A stretch of 31,773 nucleotides of DNA, from NCBI GenBank assembly GCA_005884985.1, contig VAYK01000013.1, forward strand, positions 1 to 31,773. Direction: 5' to 3'. Positions 1-9,968 of this stretch are shown in pieces. The translations under genes and the position numbers were made by a program. A model generated the notes under the pieces. The model saw nothing but the letters and a program-made list of their open reading frames with translations. It was not told the DNA's origin and ran no database searches. The DNA comes from Actinomycetota bacterium. Lineage in GTDB: Bacteria > Actinomycetota > Thermoleophilia > Solirubrobacterales > 70-9. Within the stretch, counting starts at the first letter, position 1. The number at the start of each line of letters is the position of its first letter.

Positions 1-1440
1 TTCGCCGAGCACGCGAGCCTTGCCCTCAACCACGCCCGAGCCGTCGAGGAAGCGGTGCACGAGGCGCTTCACGACTCACTCACGGGACTTCCCAATCGGT
101 CGCTGTTCGTCGACCGACTGCGCCACACCCTCGCGCGCGCCGAGCGGGCCGGCACCCCGGTGGCGGTGCTGTTCTGCGACCTCGACGGCTTCAAGACCGT
201 CAACGACAGCCTCGGTCACCGCACCGGCGACCGCCTGCTGGTCTCGGTCGCCGAGCGGCTCGCGGACTGTCTACGGCCCGCGGATACGATCGCCCGCCTG
301 GGGGGCGACGAGTTTGCGGTCCTGCTCGAGGAGCTTCGCGAGCCCGGGGACGCCGCGCGCGCCGCGCAGCGGCTGCTCGATTCGCTCAAGGCGCCGTTCG
401 AGCTGCGGGAGCGTGAGTTCTTCATCAGCGTCAGCATCGGGATCGCCGCCGGGACCGGGGAGGCCGAGACGCTGCTGCGCGACGCGGACCTGGCGATGTA
501 CCGGGCAAAGAGTCGCGGCAAGGGCCGCTACGCGATCTTCGAGCCCGGCATGCACACGGCGATCATCGAGCGCCTCGACCTCGAGGTCGATCTGAAAGGG
601 GCGATCGAGCGCGACGAGCTGATGCTTGCCTACCAGCCGATCTTCAGCCTCCGAAGCGGGGCGGTGGCCGGAGTCGAGGCGCTGGTCCGCTGGCAGCACC
701 CCACCCGCGGCGTCGTTCTGCCGGAGCACTTCGTGCCGCTGGCCGAGGAGAGCGGCGTGATCCGCGAGCTGGGCCGCTGGGTGCTGCGGACGGCGTGCCA
801 CCAGGGGGCGCTGTGGCGGGCCAAGTACCCGGGCCATCCGGAACTGCAGATCGGTGTCAACATCTCCGGAGCCCAGCTGCGCGAGCCCGGGCTGGTGGAG
901 GAGGTGGCCGAGGCGCTCGCCGCCGCCCAACTCGATGCTTCGGGCCTCACGCTCGAGATCACCGAGACGGCCCTGATGGAGAGCTTCGAGACGGCGATCA
1001 CCTTGCTCGACGCGCTCAAGGAGCTGGGCGTCGATTTGGCGATCGACGACTTCGGCATCGGCTACTCGTCGCTGCGCTACCTGCGGCGACTGCCGCTGGA
1101 CAACCTGAAGGTCGAGAAATCGTTCATCGACGGGATCGGCCGCCCGGACGACGAGCCGGCCCTGCTGCGGGCGATCGTCGACCTGGCCGAGATCTTTGGC
1201 CTCACCGTGATCGCGGAAGGTATCGAGCGGCCCGAGCAGCGCGCGCGGCTGCTCCAGCTGGGCTGCGATCTCGGCCAGGGCCACCTGCTCTCCGAGGCGC
1301 TCCTCAGCGCCGACGCCGATGCGCTGCTGTTCCGAGTTGGCCTGCTCGGCGGACCCGCGCCCCCCAATGCGGGGCCGTCCGAGGGCGACGAGCCATCACC
1401 GGCTACGATCGAGCCGAAGGCCGATCGTGGCGCGAGTTGA
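1..1440 (+). CDS. GGDEF-EAL cyclic-di-GMP protein (5' partial)
   Basis: Bifunctional-type cyclic-di-GMP turnover protein, cut by the window edge: the frame is open from base 1 and the first residues (FAEHASLALNHARAVEE) look like the last helix of a GAF-type sensor domain, so the GTG at 55 is probably internal. The GGDEF (diguanylate cyclase) domain covers about the first 160 visible residues, with the intact motif GGDEF and an RPAD I-site (RxxD) exactly five residues before it, which predicts product inhibition. The EAL (phosphodiesterase) domain fills the rest and keeps EALVRW, NISG, ITET, DDFG, the Lys of LKVEKSF, AEGIE and GQG, so the known metal and catalytic positions look present. Both halves therefore look active; which dominates cannot be told. 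It overlaps the next gene by 14 bp, suggesting co-transcription. Confidence 0.93.
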   Translation, partial: FAEHASLALNHARAVEEAVHEALHDSLTGLPNRSLFVDRLRHTLARAERAGTPVAVLFCDLDGFKTVNDSLGHRTGDRLLVSVAERLADCLRPADTIARLGGDEFAVLLEELREPGDAARAAQRLLDSLKAPFELREREFFISVSIGIAAGTGEAETLLRDADLAMYRAKSRGKGRYAIFEPGMHTAIIERLDLEVDLKGAIERDELMLAYQPIFSLRSGAVAGVEALVRWQHPTRGVVLPEHFVPLAEESGVIRELGRWVLRTACHQGALWRAKYPGHPELQIGVNISGAQLREPGLVEEVAEALAAAQLDASGLTLEITETALMESFETAITLLDALKELGVDLAIDDFGIGYSSLRYLRRLPLDNLKVEKSFIDGIGRPDDEPALLRAIVDLAEIFGLTVIAEGIERPEQRARLLQLGCDLGQGHLLSEALLSADADALLFRVGLLGGPAPPNAGPSEGDEPSPATIEPKADRGAS

Positions 1441-1777
1441 GAACTACAGCCCCGGACGCGTCGTCGTCGATGGCGTCGAGCTCAATCGAGACGTGATCGT
1501 GCTCCCGAACCGCGTCCTGCGCAGCTGGTGGCGGCGGGAGGGCCATTCGCTCGTGATCGAGGACCTCGAGGACGTGCTCGACGAGCTCCCGGAGCGCCTG
1601 ATCGTCGGCTGCGGATACTCGAGCCGGCTGGAGCCCGATCCCTCGGTGATCGCGGCGCTCCAGAAGCGGGGCGTGAAGGTGGAGGCGCTGCCGACCGAGG
1701 ACGCGGTCGCCCGCTTCGAGGAGCTCGAGACCCGAAATCCGGCGGCCGTCGCGGCGGCCCTTCACCTGACTTGCTGA
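1427..1777 (+). CDS. Mth938-like (DUF498) domain protein
   Basis: Protein of 116 aa matching the Mth938/DUF498 family (relatives include the mitochondrial complex I assembly factor NDUFAF3); the bacterial role is not established. Visible family features are the NYSPGRVVVDGV start, a central WWRREGH segment, and the typical GCGYSSRLEPDPSVIAALQKRGV stretch (shown here only as family-like pattern) followed by a C-terminal helix. I chose the GTG at 1427 because a purine-rich GAAGG lies 7 nt upstream and family similarity begins right there; the open frame extends further up but only as the shadow of the preceding EAL gene. It overlaps the previous stop by 14 bp and the next gene by about 7 bp, so the three genes probably form one transcript. 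Confidence 0.75.
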   Translation: MARVENYSPGRVVVDGVELNRDVIVLPNRVLRSWWRREGHSLVIEDLEDVLDELPERLIVGCGYSSRLEPDPSVIAALQKRGVKVEALPTEDAVARFEELETRNPAAVAAALHLTC

Positions 1778-3456
1778 TCGCCACGCTCGCCGTGGTGGCG
1801 GTGGCTTTGGTGGCGCCGGCACCGGCGGCCGCAAACGAGAACTTCGCCGACGAGCCGCCATTCGGCGGGGAGCTGCCGCCACCGCTCGTCACGCCTCCCT
1901 CCGAGCGGCGCCCGCCCGCCGGCTTCGAGTTGAGCGGACGCGAGGCGATCCAGATCGCCGACGGCGCCGAGGCGGTGCGCGACGAGCGCACCCAGAGCCC
2001 GGAGATGCGGCCGGTCGCCTTCGAGCGCGGGGGCGATTGGCAGGTGAGCTACTTGACCGGCTTCGGATCCAGCCGGACCGAGGTGGCCCAAGCGGTCGTT
2101 GACGACCGGACCGGCGGGGTGTTGGGCGCCTGGCACGACCAGCAGCTCGACGCACCGCTCGCCCGCGGTTATTCGGGCGCCATCGCCCAGAAGGTGAACT
2201 CCCCGTACGTCTGGCTGCCACTGTGCCTGCTGTTCGTGGCGCCATTCTTCGATCCGCGGCGCCCCTTGCGCCTTCTCCATCTCGACCTGCTCGTGCTGCT
2301 GGGACTCGGTGTCTCGCTGCTGTTCTTCAATCGCGGCGAGATCACCGCCTCGGTCCCGCTCACCTACCCGGTGCTGGGCTATGTCTTCGGGAGGATGCTG
2401 TGGGTGGGCATGCGCCCGCGCGATCGCCCCGGCCGGCTGATTCCGGTGCTCGGTGTGAGGTTGCTGGCGATCGCCGCCCTCGTCCTCGCCGGTGCCCGGA
2501 TCGCCCTCAACGTGGTCGACTCACACGTGATCGACATCGGCGTCGCCGGCGTCGTCGGCGCCGATCACATCACCCACGGACAGGAGCTCTACAACGGCGC
2601 CTTTGCGCCTGGGGTCGGAATCCGGGGCGACGTCTATGGGCCGTTCAACTACATCGCCTACGTGCCCTTTGAGGCGGCCTTCCCATGGCATGGTCACTGG
2701 GGTGACGTGCCCGCCGCACACGCGGCTGCCATCGCCTTCGACCTGCTCACGGCGCTCGGCCTGCTCGCCCTTGGCCGGCGACTGCGCCCAGGCGAGCACG
2801 GCCGGACGCTCGGGATCGCCCTCGCGTTCGCCTGGCTCGCCTACCCGTTCACGCTCTACACGATGAACGCGAACGCGAACGATTCGCTGATCGCGGCGAC
2901 GGGGGTCGGGGCGATGCTGGTGCTGACTTCGCCTCCCGCCCGGGGGGCGATGGTGGCGCTGGGCGCCGCGGCGAAGTTCGGGTCGGCGGCGCTGGCGCCG
3001 CTGTTCGCGACCGGCACCGGCGAGCGCCGGTGGCGCTCCGCGATCGTCTTCGGGGTCGCCTTCGTGGCGGTCACCGCGATGTTGATCTGGCCCTTCCTCC
3101 CGAACGGCGGCCTCCACGAGTTCTACGATCGGACGCTCGGCTACCAGGCCTCGCGCAGCTCTCCGTTCAGCATCTGGGGTCTGGCGCCGTCGCTCGACTT
3201 CCTGCGGCCGATCGAGCGGGCCGCGACAGTTGCCCTCGCGCTCGCGGTGGCGCTGTGGCCGGCGCGAAAGACCCCCGCCCAGGTGGCCGCGCTCGCGGCG
3301 GCGGTGCTGATCGCCGTTCAACTCGGGGCGACGCACTGGTTCTACTTCTACGTCGTTTGGTTCCTGCCGCTGGTGCTCGCGGCGCTGTTCGTCGCCCAGC
3401 GGGGCGAGGGGCTTACCCGATTCTCGTCTCGAGCCGCCCCAGGGTCGGTGAGCTAA
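1771..3456 (+). CDS. Polytopic membrane protein, GT-C/GT87-like
   Basis: Integral membrane protein of 561 aa. The chosen TTG at 1771 overlaps the upstream stop (TTGCTGA) and directly starts a hydrophobic signal-like segment ending in AAA at about residue 23. An exported soluble stretch of about 120 residues follows, containing a small domain (GDWQVSYLTGFG ... VVDDRTGGVLGAW) resembling a PepSY-type fold. From about residue 143 on there are roughly ten or eleven hydrophobic segments. The loop DVYGPFNYIAYVPFE and the final aromatic helix (THWFYFYVVWFLPL) recall GT-C-fold lipid-linked mannosyltransferases (GT87/DUF2029), but no catalytic motif is secure, so the activity is unknown. Its 3' end overlaps the convergent FAH-family gene by 44 bp. 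Confidence 0.7.
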   Translation: MLIATLAVVAVALVAPAPAAANENFADEPPFGGELPPPLVTPPSERRPPAGFELSGREAIQIADGAEAVRDERTQSPEMRPVAFERGGDWQVSYLTGFGSSRTEVAQAVVDDRTGGVLGAWHDQQLDAPLARGYSGAIAQKVNSPYVWLPLCLLFVAPFFDPRRPLRLLHLDLLVLLGLGVSLLFFNRGEITASVPLTYPVLGYVFGRMLWVGMRPRDRPGRLIPVLGVRLLAIAALVLAGARIALNVVDSHVIDIGVAGVVGADHITHGQELYNGAFAPGVGIRGDVYGPFNYIAYVPFEAAFPWHGHWGDVPAAHAAAIAFDLLTALGLLALGRRLRPGEHGRTLGIALAFAWLAYPFTLYTMNANANDSLIAATGVGAMLVLTSPPARGAMVALGAAAKFGSAALAPLFATGTGERRWRSAIVFGVAFVAVTAMLIWPFLPNGGLHEFYDRTLGYQASRSSPFSIWGLAPSLDFLRPIERAATVALALAVALWPARKTPAQVAALAAAVLIAVQLGATHWFYFYVVWFLPLVLAALFVAQRGEGLTRFSSRAAPGSVS

Positions 3457-4249
3457 TCGTGATCTCGTCGCCGGACTGAAGCCAGACCCGAGGTTGGCGG
3501 GTGCTGCCGACGCCCGCCGGCGTGCCAGTCGAGACCAGGTCGCCGGGCTCGAGGGTCATCAGCTTGGACAGGTGTGCGACCAGCGCCGGCACCGAGAAGA
3601 TCAGGTCGTCGGTGGACGCCGCCTGCATCTCCTCTCCGTTCAGCGTCAGCGAGAAGGAGATCCGGTCGTGGGGCCCCGCCTCGTCGGGTGTCACCAGGGC
3701 CGGACCGCACGGCGCGGAGCCGTCGAACACCTTGCCCGGCATCCACTGCGGCGTGGCGAATTGGAGGTCGCGGGCGGAGAGGTCGTTGAGGAGCATGTAG
3801 CCGGCGATGAAATCCGCGGCCTCGGATTCGCTGACGTCGCTGCATCGGCGCCCGACTACGAACGCGACCTCGGCCTCGAAGTCGACCTTGGCGCTGGCCG
3901 CGGGCAGGGGCACCGTGGCGCCCGGTGGCGCGAGCGCGTTGCGGAATTTGGCGAAGAAGGTCGGCGCGTCGGGCGGCTCGATCCCCGCCTCCGCGGCGTG
4001 GGCGCGGTAGTTGAGCCCTATGCAGACGATCTTCTCCGGATCGGGGACCGGCGGCTCGAGCTCGACCCGCTCGAGCGGCACCGGCTCGCCACCGGCGACC
4101 TCGGCCGCCTCCGCGAGGCGGTCGGAGGCGATCAGATCGCGGACGCTCGAGCCCTCGCCGGCGAGCGCGTCCCAAACATCGACCACCGAGTCGTCGCGCA
4201 GCACTCCCGCGCGCGCCCCCCGGTCGGAGCGATAGGTCACGATCCGCAT
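3413..4249 (-). CDS. Fumarylacetoacetate hydrolase family protein
   Basis: FAH-family enzyme of 278 aa, a metal-dependent C-C bond hydrolase, decarboxylase or isomerase acting on 2-oxo/acylpyruvate-type compounds in aromatic or amino-acid breakdown. The small N-terminal domain (MRIVTYRS...) is followed by the catalytic domain from about residue 70: CIGLNYRAHAAE, the metal-ligand pair in VDFEAEVAFVVG, LNDLSARDLQ, KVFDGSAPCGPALV and STGTPAGVG near the end. These are the classic signatures; the exact substrate cannot be read from them. The ATG at 4249 is preferred over the GTG three bases earlier because a TAACCT box (4261-4256) lies 6 nt upstream and no Shine-Dalgarno is present, a leaderless arrangement. 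The gene stands alone and overlaps the convergent membrane-protein gene. Confidence 0.9.
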   Translation of the reverse strand: MRIVTYRSDRGARAGVLRDDSVVDVWDALAGEGSSVRDLIASDRLAEAAEVAGGEPVPLERVELEPPVPDPEKIVCIGLNYRAHAAEAGIEPPDAPTFFAKFRNALAPPGATVPLPAASAKVDFEAEVAFVVGRRCSDVSESEAADFIAGYMLLNDLSARDLQFATPQWMPGKVFDGSAPCGPALVTPDEAGPHDRISFSLTLNGEEMQAASTDDLIFSVPALVAHLSKLMTLEPGDLVSTGTPAGVGSTRQPRVWLQSGDEITISSPTLGRLETRIG

Positions 4250-4255
4250 CACGCC

Positions 4256-4261
4256 AGGTTA
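4256..4261 (-). promoter_or_regulatory. -10 box of the FAH-family gene (leaderless)
   Basis: TAACCT on the minus strand, ending 6 nt before the ATG at 4249. The distance would place the transcription start at or next to the start codon. No clear -35 element. Confidence 0.45.
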
Positions 4262-4291
4262 TTCCGGCGGCTGGCCTGGCCAGGAGCGCCG

Positions 4292-4297
4292 TAGAAT
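4292..4297 (+). promoter_or_regulatory. -10 box of tRNA-Asp
   Basis: TAGAAT lies 11 nt before the first base of the mature tRNA, a good fit to the TAnnnT consensus. The -35 region is not recognisable. Confidence 0.5.
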
Positions 4298-4308
4298 CAA
4301 AACCCGCC

Positions 4309-4382
<74 letters not shown>

Positions 4383-4427
4383 CTCGCTGTCCCTGCTCGG
4401 TACCGCTCGCCATCCATGGCTCGCTAC

Positions 4428-4448
4428 GTTCGAGTCCCGTCGCTCCCG
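4428..4448 (+). repeat. Exact 21-nt copy of the tRNA-Asp 3' end
   Basis: Bases 4428-4448 are identical to 4362-4382, the T-arm-to-discriminator part of tRNA-Asp, in direct orientation with 45 bp between the copies. The identity stops at the tRNA 3' end. This is the pattern left by site-specific insertion and loss at a tRNA gene, or by a local duplication. The region 4383-4480 otherwise holds nothing I can name except short GCTCGC repeats. Confidence 0.8.
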
Positions 4449-4480
4449 TACAGCACACCTGCGGCTCTCCGGGCCGGTGA

Positions 4481-6385
4481 TCAGGCGATCAACGAGCGCG
4501 CGCCGGCGGCTCGCACGGCGGTTGAGAGAGTCTCCACGTCGTATGCGCCGTCGTGGCGGCGCTCGTTGATGAAGAAGGTGGGCGTGCCGGTCACCCCGCT
4601 GCGGTCGGCCGAGTCTACGTCCTCCTCTACCCGCGAAGCTCCCGCCTGCTCGCTGAGGTCGTCCCGGAAGCGCTCGAGGTCGAGGCCGAGTCGCTCGGCG
4701 TAGGCCAGCAGGTCGCGGGACTGCAGATTGTCCTGGTGGTCGAGCAGAAGGTCGTGCATCTCCCAGAAGGCGTCCTGATTGGCCGCCGCCTCCGCCGCCT
4801 CCGCCGCCAGCTGGGCGCTCGGGTGGACGTCCGAAAGCGGCAGATGGCGCCAGACGTAGCGGACGTCTGCGAAGTCGGCGAGCAGCTCGCGGACGACCGG
4901 CTCGGCTCGGCCGCAATAGGGACACTCGAAGTCGCCGTACTCGACCACCGTCACCGGCCCCTCGGTGGGGCCGCGGACGTGGTCGCGCTCGGGATCGACC
5001 GGCACAGCGAGGTCGACCAGCGTCTGTGACGTGCCGAAGAGGGCGCGAATGCGCGCCCTGCGGGGCAGCCGTGCCGTGGCGCGCAGGACGAGCCAGCTCA
5101 GCAGCGCGGAGCTGGCCGCCGCGCTGAGCACGCCGAGCTTTGCCTGCTCGAGCTGTTCGCCGTGGAAGGCGAGGGTGGCGATCAGCAGCGAGACCGTGAA
5201 TCCGATGCCCGCGATCGCGCCCCCTCCGGCGACGGCGGCCCAGCCGACCGGCGGGCGCAGCCGTTCGCGGCTCAGCCTCGTCACCAGCCAGGACATGCCG
5301 CCGATCCCGATCGGCTTGCCGAGCACGTAGGCGAAGAGAATCCCCAGTGTGATCGGCGAGGAATAGGCGCGGGAGAGGAAGCCGCCGTTGATCGCTATGC
5401 CGACGTTGGCAAGCGCAAAGAGCGGCACGATCACGTAGCTCGTCCAGGGGTGGTAGAGCTGCTGCATGCGAGCGTTGGGCGAGACGGCCGCCCGCAGACC
5501 CGCCCGCGCAGTTCGAGCGAGCTCGGGGGTCGGCTGCTCGCGGAAGCTGCGGAACAGCTCCGTCGCCCGCTCCAGCTCACCGCGCCCTGCCGGGTACGCC
5601 AAGGTGATCAGACCGACTGCGACTCCCAGGACGACGGGATCGACGCCGGACTCGAACAGCGCCACCCAAGTGGCCACGGCAAGCAGGAAGTAGACGAGGC
5701 CGTGGCGGATGGGGACGGCGCGGGCGACGAGCGCCAGGCCGAAGATGGCGGCGGCGATGAGCAGCGGCGTGAGCGTGACGTCGGCGCTGTAGACGAGGGC
5801 GATGACGGCCAGCGCGACGACATCGTCGACGACGACGATCGTCAGCAGAAATGACCGCAGCCGATCGGGAAAGCGCGCCCCGACCAGTGCAAGCATGCCG
5901 AGGGCGAAGGCCGTGTCGGTCGACATTGCGACGCCCCACCCGTGCGCCGAGGGATGACCCGTGTTGATGGCCAGATAGATCGCGATCGGGACGGCCATGC
6001 CGCCAAGGCCGGCGAGAACCGGCAGCGTGAGCCGGCGGCGCTCCCGCAGCTCTCCGATGTCGAACTCGCGCCGCACCTCGAGCCCGACGACGAAGAAGAA
6101 AAAGGTCATCAGGCCGGTGTTGACCCAGCCGCGGAGATCCTGGGAGATTCCAGAGCCGCCGACGCGGATCGAGAGGCCCGTGTGCCAGACATCCCGGTAG
6201 GAGGAAAAGTCGATGTTGGCCCAGGCCAGCGCCGCCAGAGCGGCGCCGAGGAGGACGAGGGCGCTGCCGGTCTCGGTGCTCAGAAACTCGCGCAGCGGGG
6301 TTTCCAGGCTGCGAGCCCAGGCCGTTCGACCCGTGAAAGTGCTGCGAACGCGCGACGGCGTCGCTCGGCCAGGGCCGACACTCAC
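4481..6385 (-). CDS. nhaA: NhaA Na+/H+ antiporter fused to DsbA-like thioredoxin domain
   Basis: Fusion protein of 634 aa. Residues about 25-445 are an NhaA-type sodium/proton antiporter of the cytoplasmic membrane, with STDTAFALG (Asp157, equivalent to E. coli Asp133), the paired VVVDDVV aspartates 187-188 (Asp163/164), a Lys in LGKPIG (357, matching Lys300) and the conserved GIGFTVSLLIA helix. Residues about 460-634 are a DsbA-like thioredoxin-fold domain with FECPYCGRAEP (CPYC at 488-491) and the cis-Pro segment GVTGTPTFFIN. The antiporter core keeps its key residues, so ion exchange is likely; the redox domain may sense or repair thiols. Such fusions are known in actinobacteria. The GTG start overlaps the hxlR-type stop as GTGA, so the two are translationally coupled. 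Confidence 0.95.
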   Translation of the reverse strand: MSVGPGRATPSRVRSTFTGRTAWARSLETPLREFLSTETGSALVLLGAALAALAWANIDFSSYRDVWHTGLSIRVGGSGISQDLRGWVNTGLMTFFFFVVGLEVRREFDIGELRERRRLTLPVLAGLGGMAVPIAIYLAINTGHPSAHGWGVAMSTDTAFALGMLALVGARFPDRLRSFLLTIVVVDDVVALAVIALVYSADVTLTPLLIAAAIFGLALVARAVPIRHGLVYFLLAVATWVALFESGVDPVVLGVAVGLITLAYPAGRGELERATELFRSFREQPTPELARTARAGLRAAVSPNARMQQLYHPWTSYVIVPLFALANVGIAINGGFLSRAYSSPITLGILFAYVLGKPIGIGGMSWLVTRLSRERLRPPVGWAAVAGGGAIAGIGFTVSLLIATLAFHGEQLEQAKLGVLSAAASSALLSWLVLRATARLPRRARIRALFGTSQTLVDLAVPVDPERDHVRGPTEGPVTVVEYGDFECPYCGRAEPVVRELLADFADVRYVWRHLPLSDVHPSAQLAAEAAEAAANQDAFWEMHDLLLDHQDNLQSRDLLAYAERLGLDLERFRDDLSEQAGASRVEEDVDSADRSGVTGTPTFFINERRHDGAYDVETLSTAVRAAGARSLIA

Positions 6386-6673
6386 GAGCCTTCGAGCAGC
6401 CCGGCCACGGCCGTCGCGACCCGTTTGCCCTTCGCGGTCAGCCGGTACTCGGCGTGCGGCGGACGGCCGGAGACGAGCTGGCGCTCGACGATGCCGGCCG
6501 CCTCGAGCTGCTCGAGGCGCTCCGAAAGCGTGGTCGGCGAGACCCCCGGCAGGGACTGGCGAAACTCGTTGAAGCGTGCCGCGCCGCTGGAGCAGGCATA
6601 GATCGTGCCCAGCGTCCAGCGGCGCTCCAGCAGGTCCGCGACGGCGCGGAGCTGCGAGGGGACCGGGTCGCAG

Positions 6674-6693
<20 letters not shown>
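6382..6693 (-). CDS. HxlR-family winged-helix regulator
   Basis: Small DNA-binding protein of 103 aa from the ATG at 6693, which has GGGG at a suitable distance; an ATG at 6702 is the alternative. HxlR-family pattern: an N-terminal Cys region (CRSCDP), LLERRWTLGTIY, RFNEFRQSLPGVSPTTLSERLEQLEAAGIVERQ (recognition-helix region, summarised) and the wing YRLTAKGKR. HxlR proteins often sense thiol or electrophile stress through a conserved N-terminal cysteine; here there are two, spaced as CxxC. It begins inside the end of lon (about 20 bp overlap) and its stop overlaps the NhaA-thioredoxin start, so it sits in the middle of a three-gene operon and plausibly controls the antiporter in response to redox state. 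Confidence 0.85.
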
Positions 6694-8965
<2,272 letters not shown>

Positions 8966-8993
8966 ACGTCCAGTTTCTGTAGCTACTCCAGAC

Positions 8994-8999
8994 ACGATA
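8994..8999 (-). promoter_or_regulatory. -10 box upstream of lon
   Basis: TATCGT on the minus strand, about 28 nt before the ATG at 8965. A start site some 7 nt further down would give a leader of roughly 20 nt and exclude the upstream GTG. No convincing -35 or HspR/ClgR-type operator was seen. Confidence 0.35.
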
Positions 9000-9000
9000 G

Positions 9001-9331
9001 CGGATGTGATCAGGCTGTTGTGGTTCGAGGAACGCTCGCCGTCATTCGACGGGAAGCACGACGGCTATGGTGAGCACCCAGGCCCGCGACCGAGCACCCT
9101 TCGGCCTGCGCCTCGACGGGTTCGACGGCCGGCAACTTGGCCAGAGACTGTTCCAGGCAGGCGGTCGGGCGCGGCGGGTCGGCCAGCTCGAGTTGGTCGA
9201 CATCGGTGACTACGCGGTCGGTCCCGAGCCGCTGCTGCGGTCCGGCGACTTCGGCTTCGGAGCCCGCGACGCCTTTAGCCACAACCTAATCGTGCTGGCC
9301 ATCGGCGACAAATGCAGTCACGCGGGGATCC
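9001..9331 (+). other. Probable decayed DNA, no assignable gene
   Basis: Stretch between the lon promoter and the helicase fragment. Open frames exist on both strands (plus-strand ATG at 9067 for 98 aa; minus-strand about 90 aa), both with coding-like third-position GC, but neither translation resembles a family I know and both read like shadows. Because it leads straight into a clearly broken gene, I take it as remnant DNA. A genuine small protein at 9067 cannot be excluded. Confidence 0.35.
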
Positions 9332-9684
9332 GACCTCCAGCTCGCCGCTGCGGATCTCGATGAAACGACCCGGCTGGCAGTTGGGCTTCGCGAAAGTTAC
9401 CTGTTCGTTCGGGGACCGCCTGGCTCGGGCAAGACCTACACGGGTGCCCAGCTGATCCTGAGCCTGCTAGACGAGGGCAACCGCGTTGGGTTGCCGCGAG
9501 TTCTCACAAGGCGATCAACAACCTGCTGCATGAAGTAGAGCAACACGCGGGTGTCCGTGGCGTTGACTTCCGCGGCCTCCAGAACCATTCGGGCGGCGAC
9601 TCGAAGTTCGAGTCAAGGCTCGAGAGACCGTTGATCGGCTCCTTCGGGCAGCGCGGCGTCGTTCCCGACCGCTCAGGGGGTTGA
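9332..9684 (+). pseudogene. Frameshifted fragment of superfamily I helicase (TM0106-type RecB-like protein)
   Basis: Remnant of a large nuclease-helicase. One frame reads DLQLAAADLDETTRLAV and then a clear Walker A (RGPPGSGKTYTGAQ) up to GNRVG near 9490. The next frame continues exactly where the family motif should: VAASSHKAINNLLHEVEQ and so on, ending at a TGA at 9682-9684. A loss of one base around 9488-9491 explains the shift. The combination of GPPGSGKTYTGA with ASSHKAINNLL is typical of the TM0106-type RecB-like nuclease/helicase family (helicase motifs I and Ia). All later helicase motifs and the nuclease domain are missing, so the fragment is broken at both ends and by a frameshift; it cannot make a working protein. 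Such genes are common cargo in variable genome regions. Confidence 0.8.
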
Positions 9685-9780
9685 CCTCATGGCGGGCACG
9701 GCGTGGCTCTCGTGCCGAGAGGAAGTGGCGAGTCACGGGAATGCGGTGAACGGCCGCTCTGACGCCTCCTCCGGGTCGCT

Positions 9781-9823
9781 CCTGTCACGCCGGAGGTCAC
9801 GAGTCCGAGTCTCGTCGCTCCCA
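9781..9823 (+). repeat. Decayed tRNA-Asp 3' fragment (att-like)
   Basis: Forty-three bases align without gaps to tRNA-Asp 4340-4382, from the anticodon arm to the discriminator, with six mismatches. The first 16 bases are identical. All six differences are transitions, five of them C-to-T or G-to-A relative to the tRNA, as expected for decay without selection. Similarity stops sharply on the 5' side inside the anticodon stem, the usual crossover area for tRNA-targeting integrases. The surrounding 9685-9968 holds no other recognisable gene. Confidence 0.75.
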
Positions 9824-9968
9824 TCTCTTTACGAACCACTCATCGGCCACCAGAATCCCGCTCACCTTGCCTCCCCCGGCACCGCAGAGCTTGCCTGAAG
9901 TGAAGCCCTGGACACCGCCCCTCTTCCGATCTAGGGTTGCCATAGACGGGTATGCCTAGGGAGAAGCC

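Noticed and set aside
271..1284. A long minus-strand frame opposite the EAL domain
   Set aside because: Shadow of the GGDEF-EAL gene; no family pattern.
4783..4812. GCCGCCTCC triplet-like repeats
   Set aside because: They encode an Ala/Glu-rich helix of the thioredoxin domain and need no other explanation.
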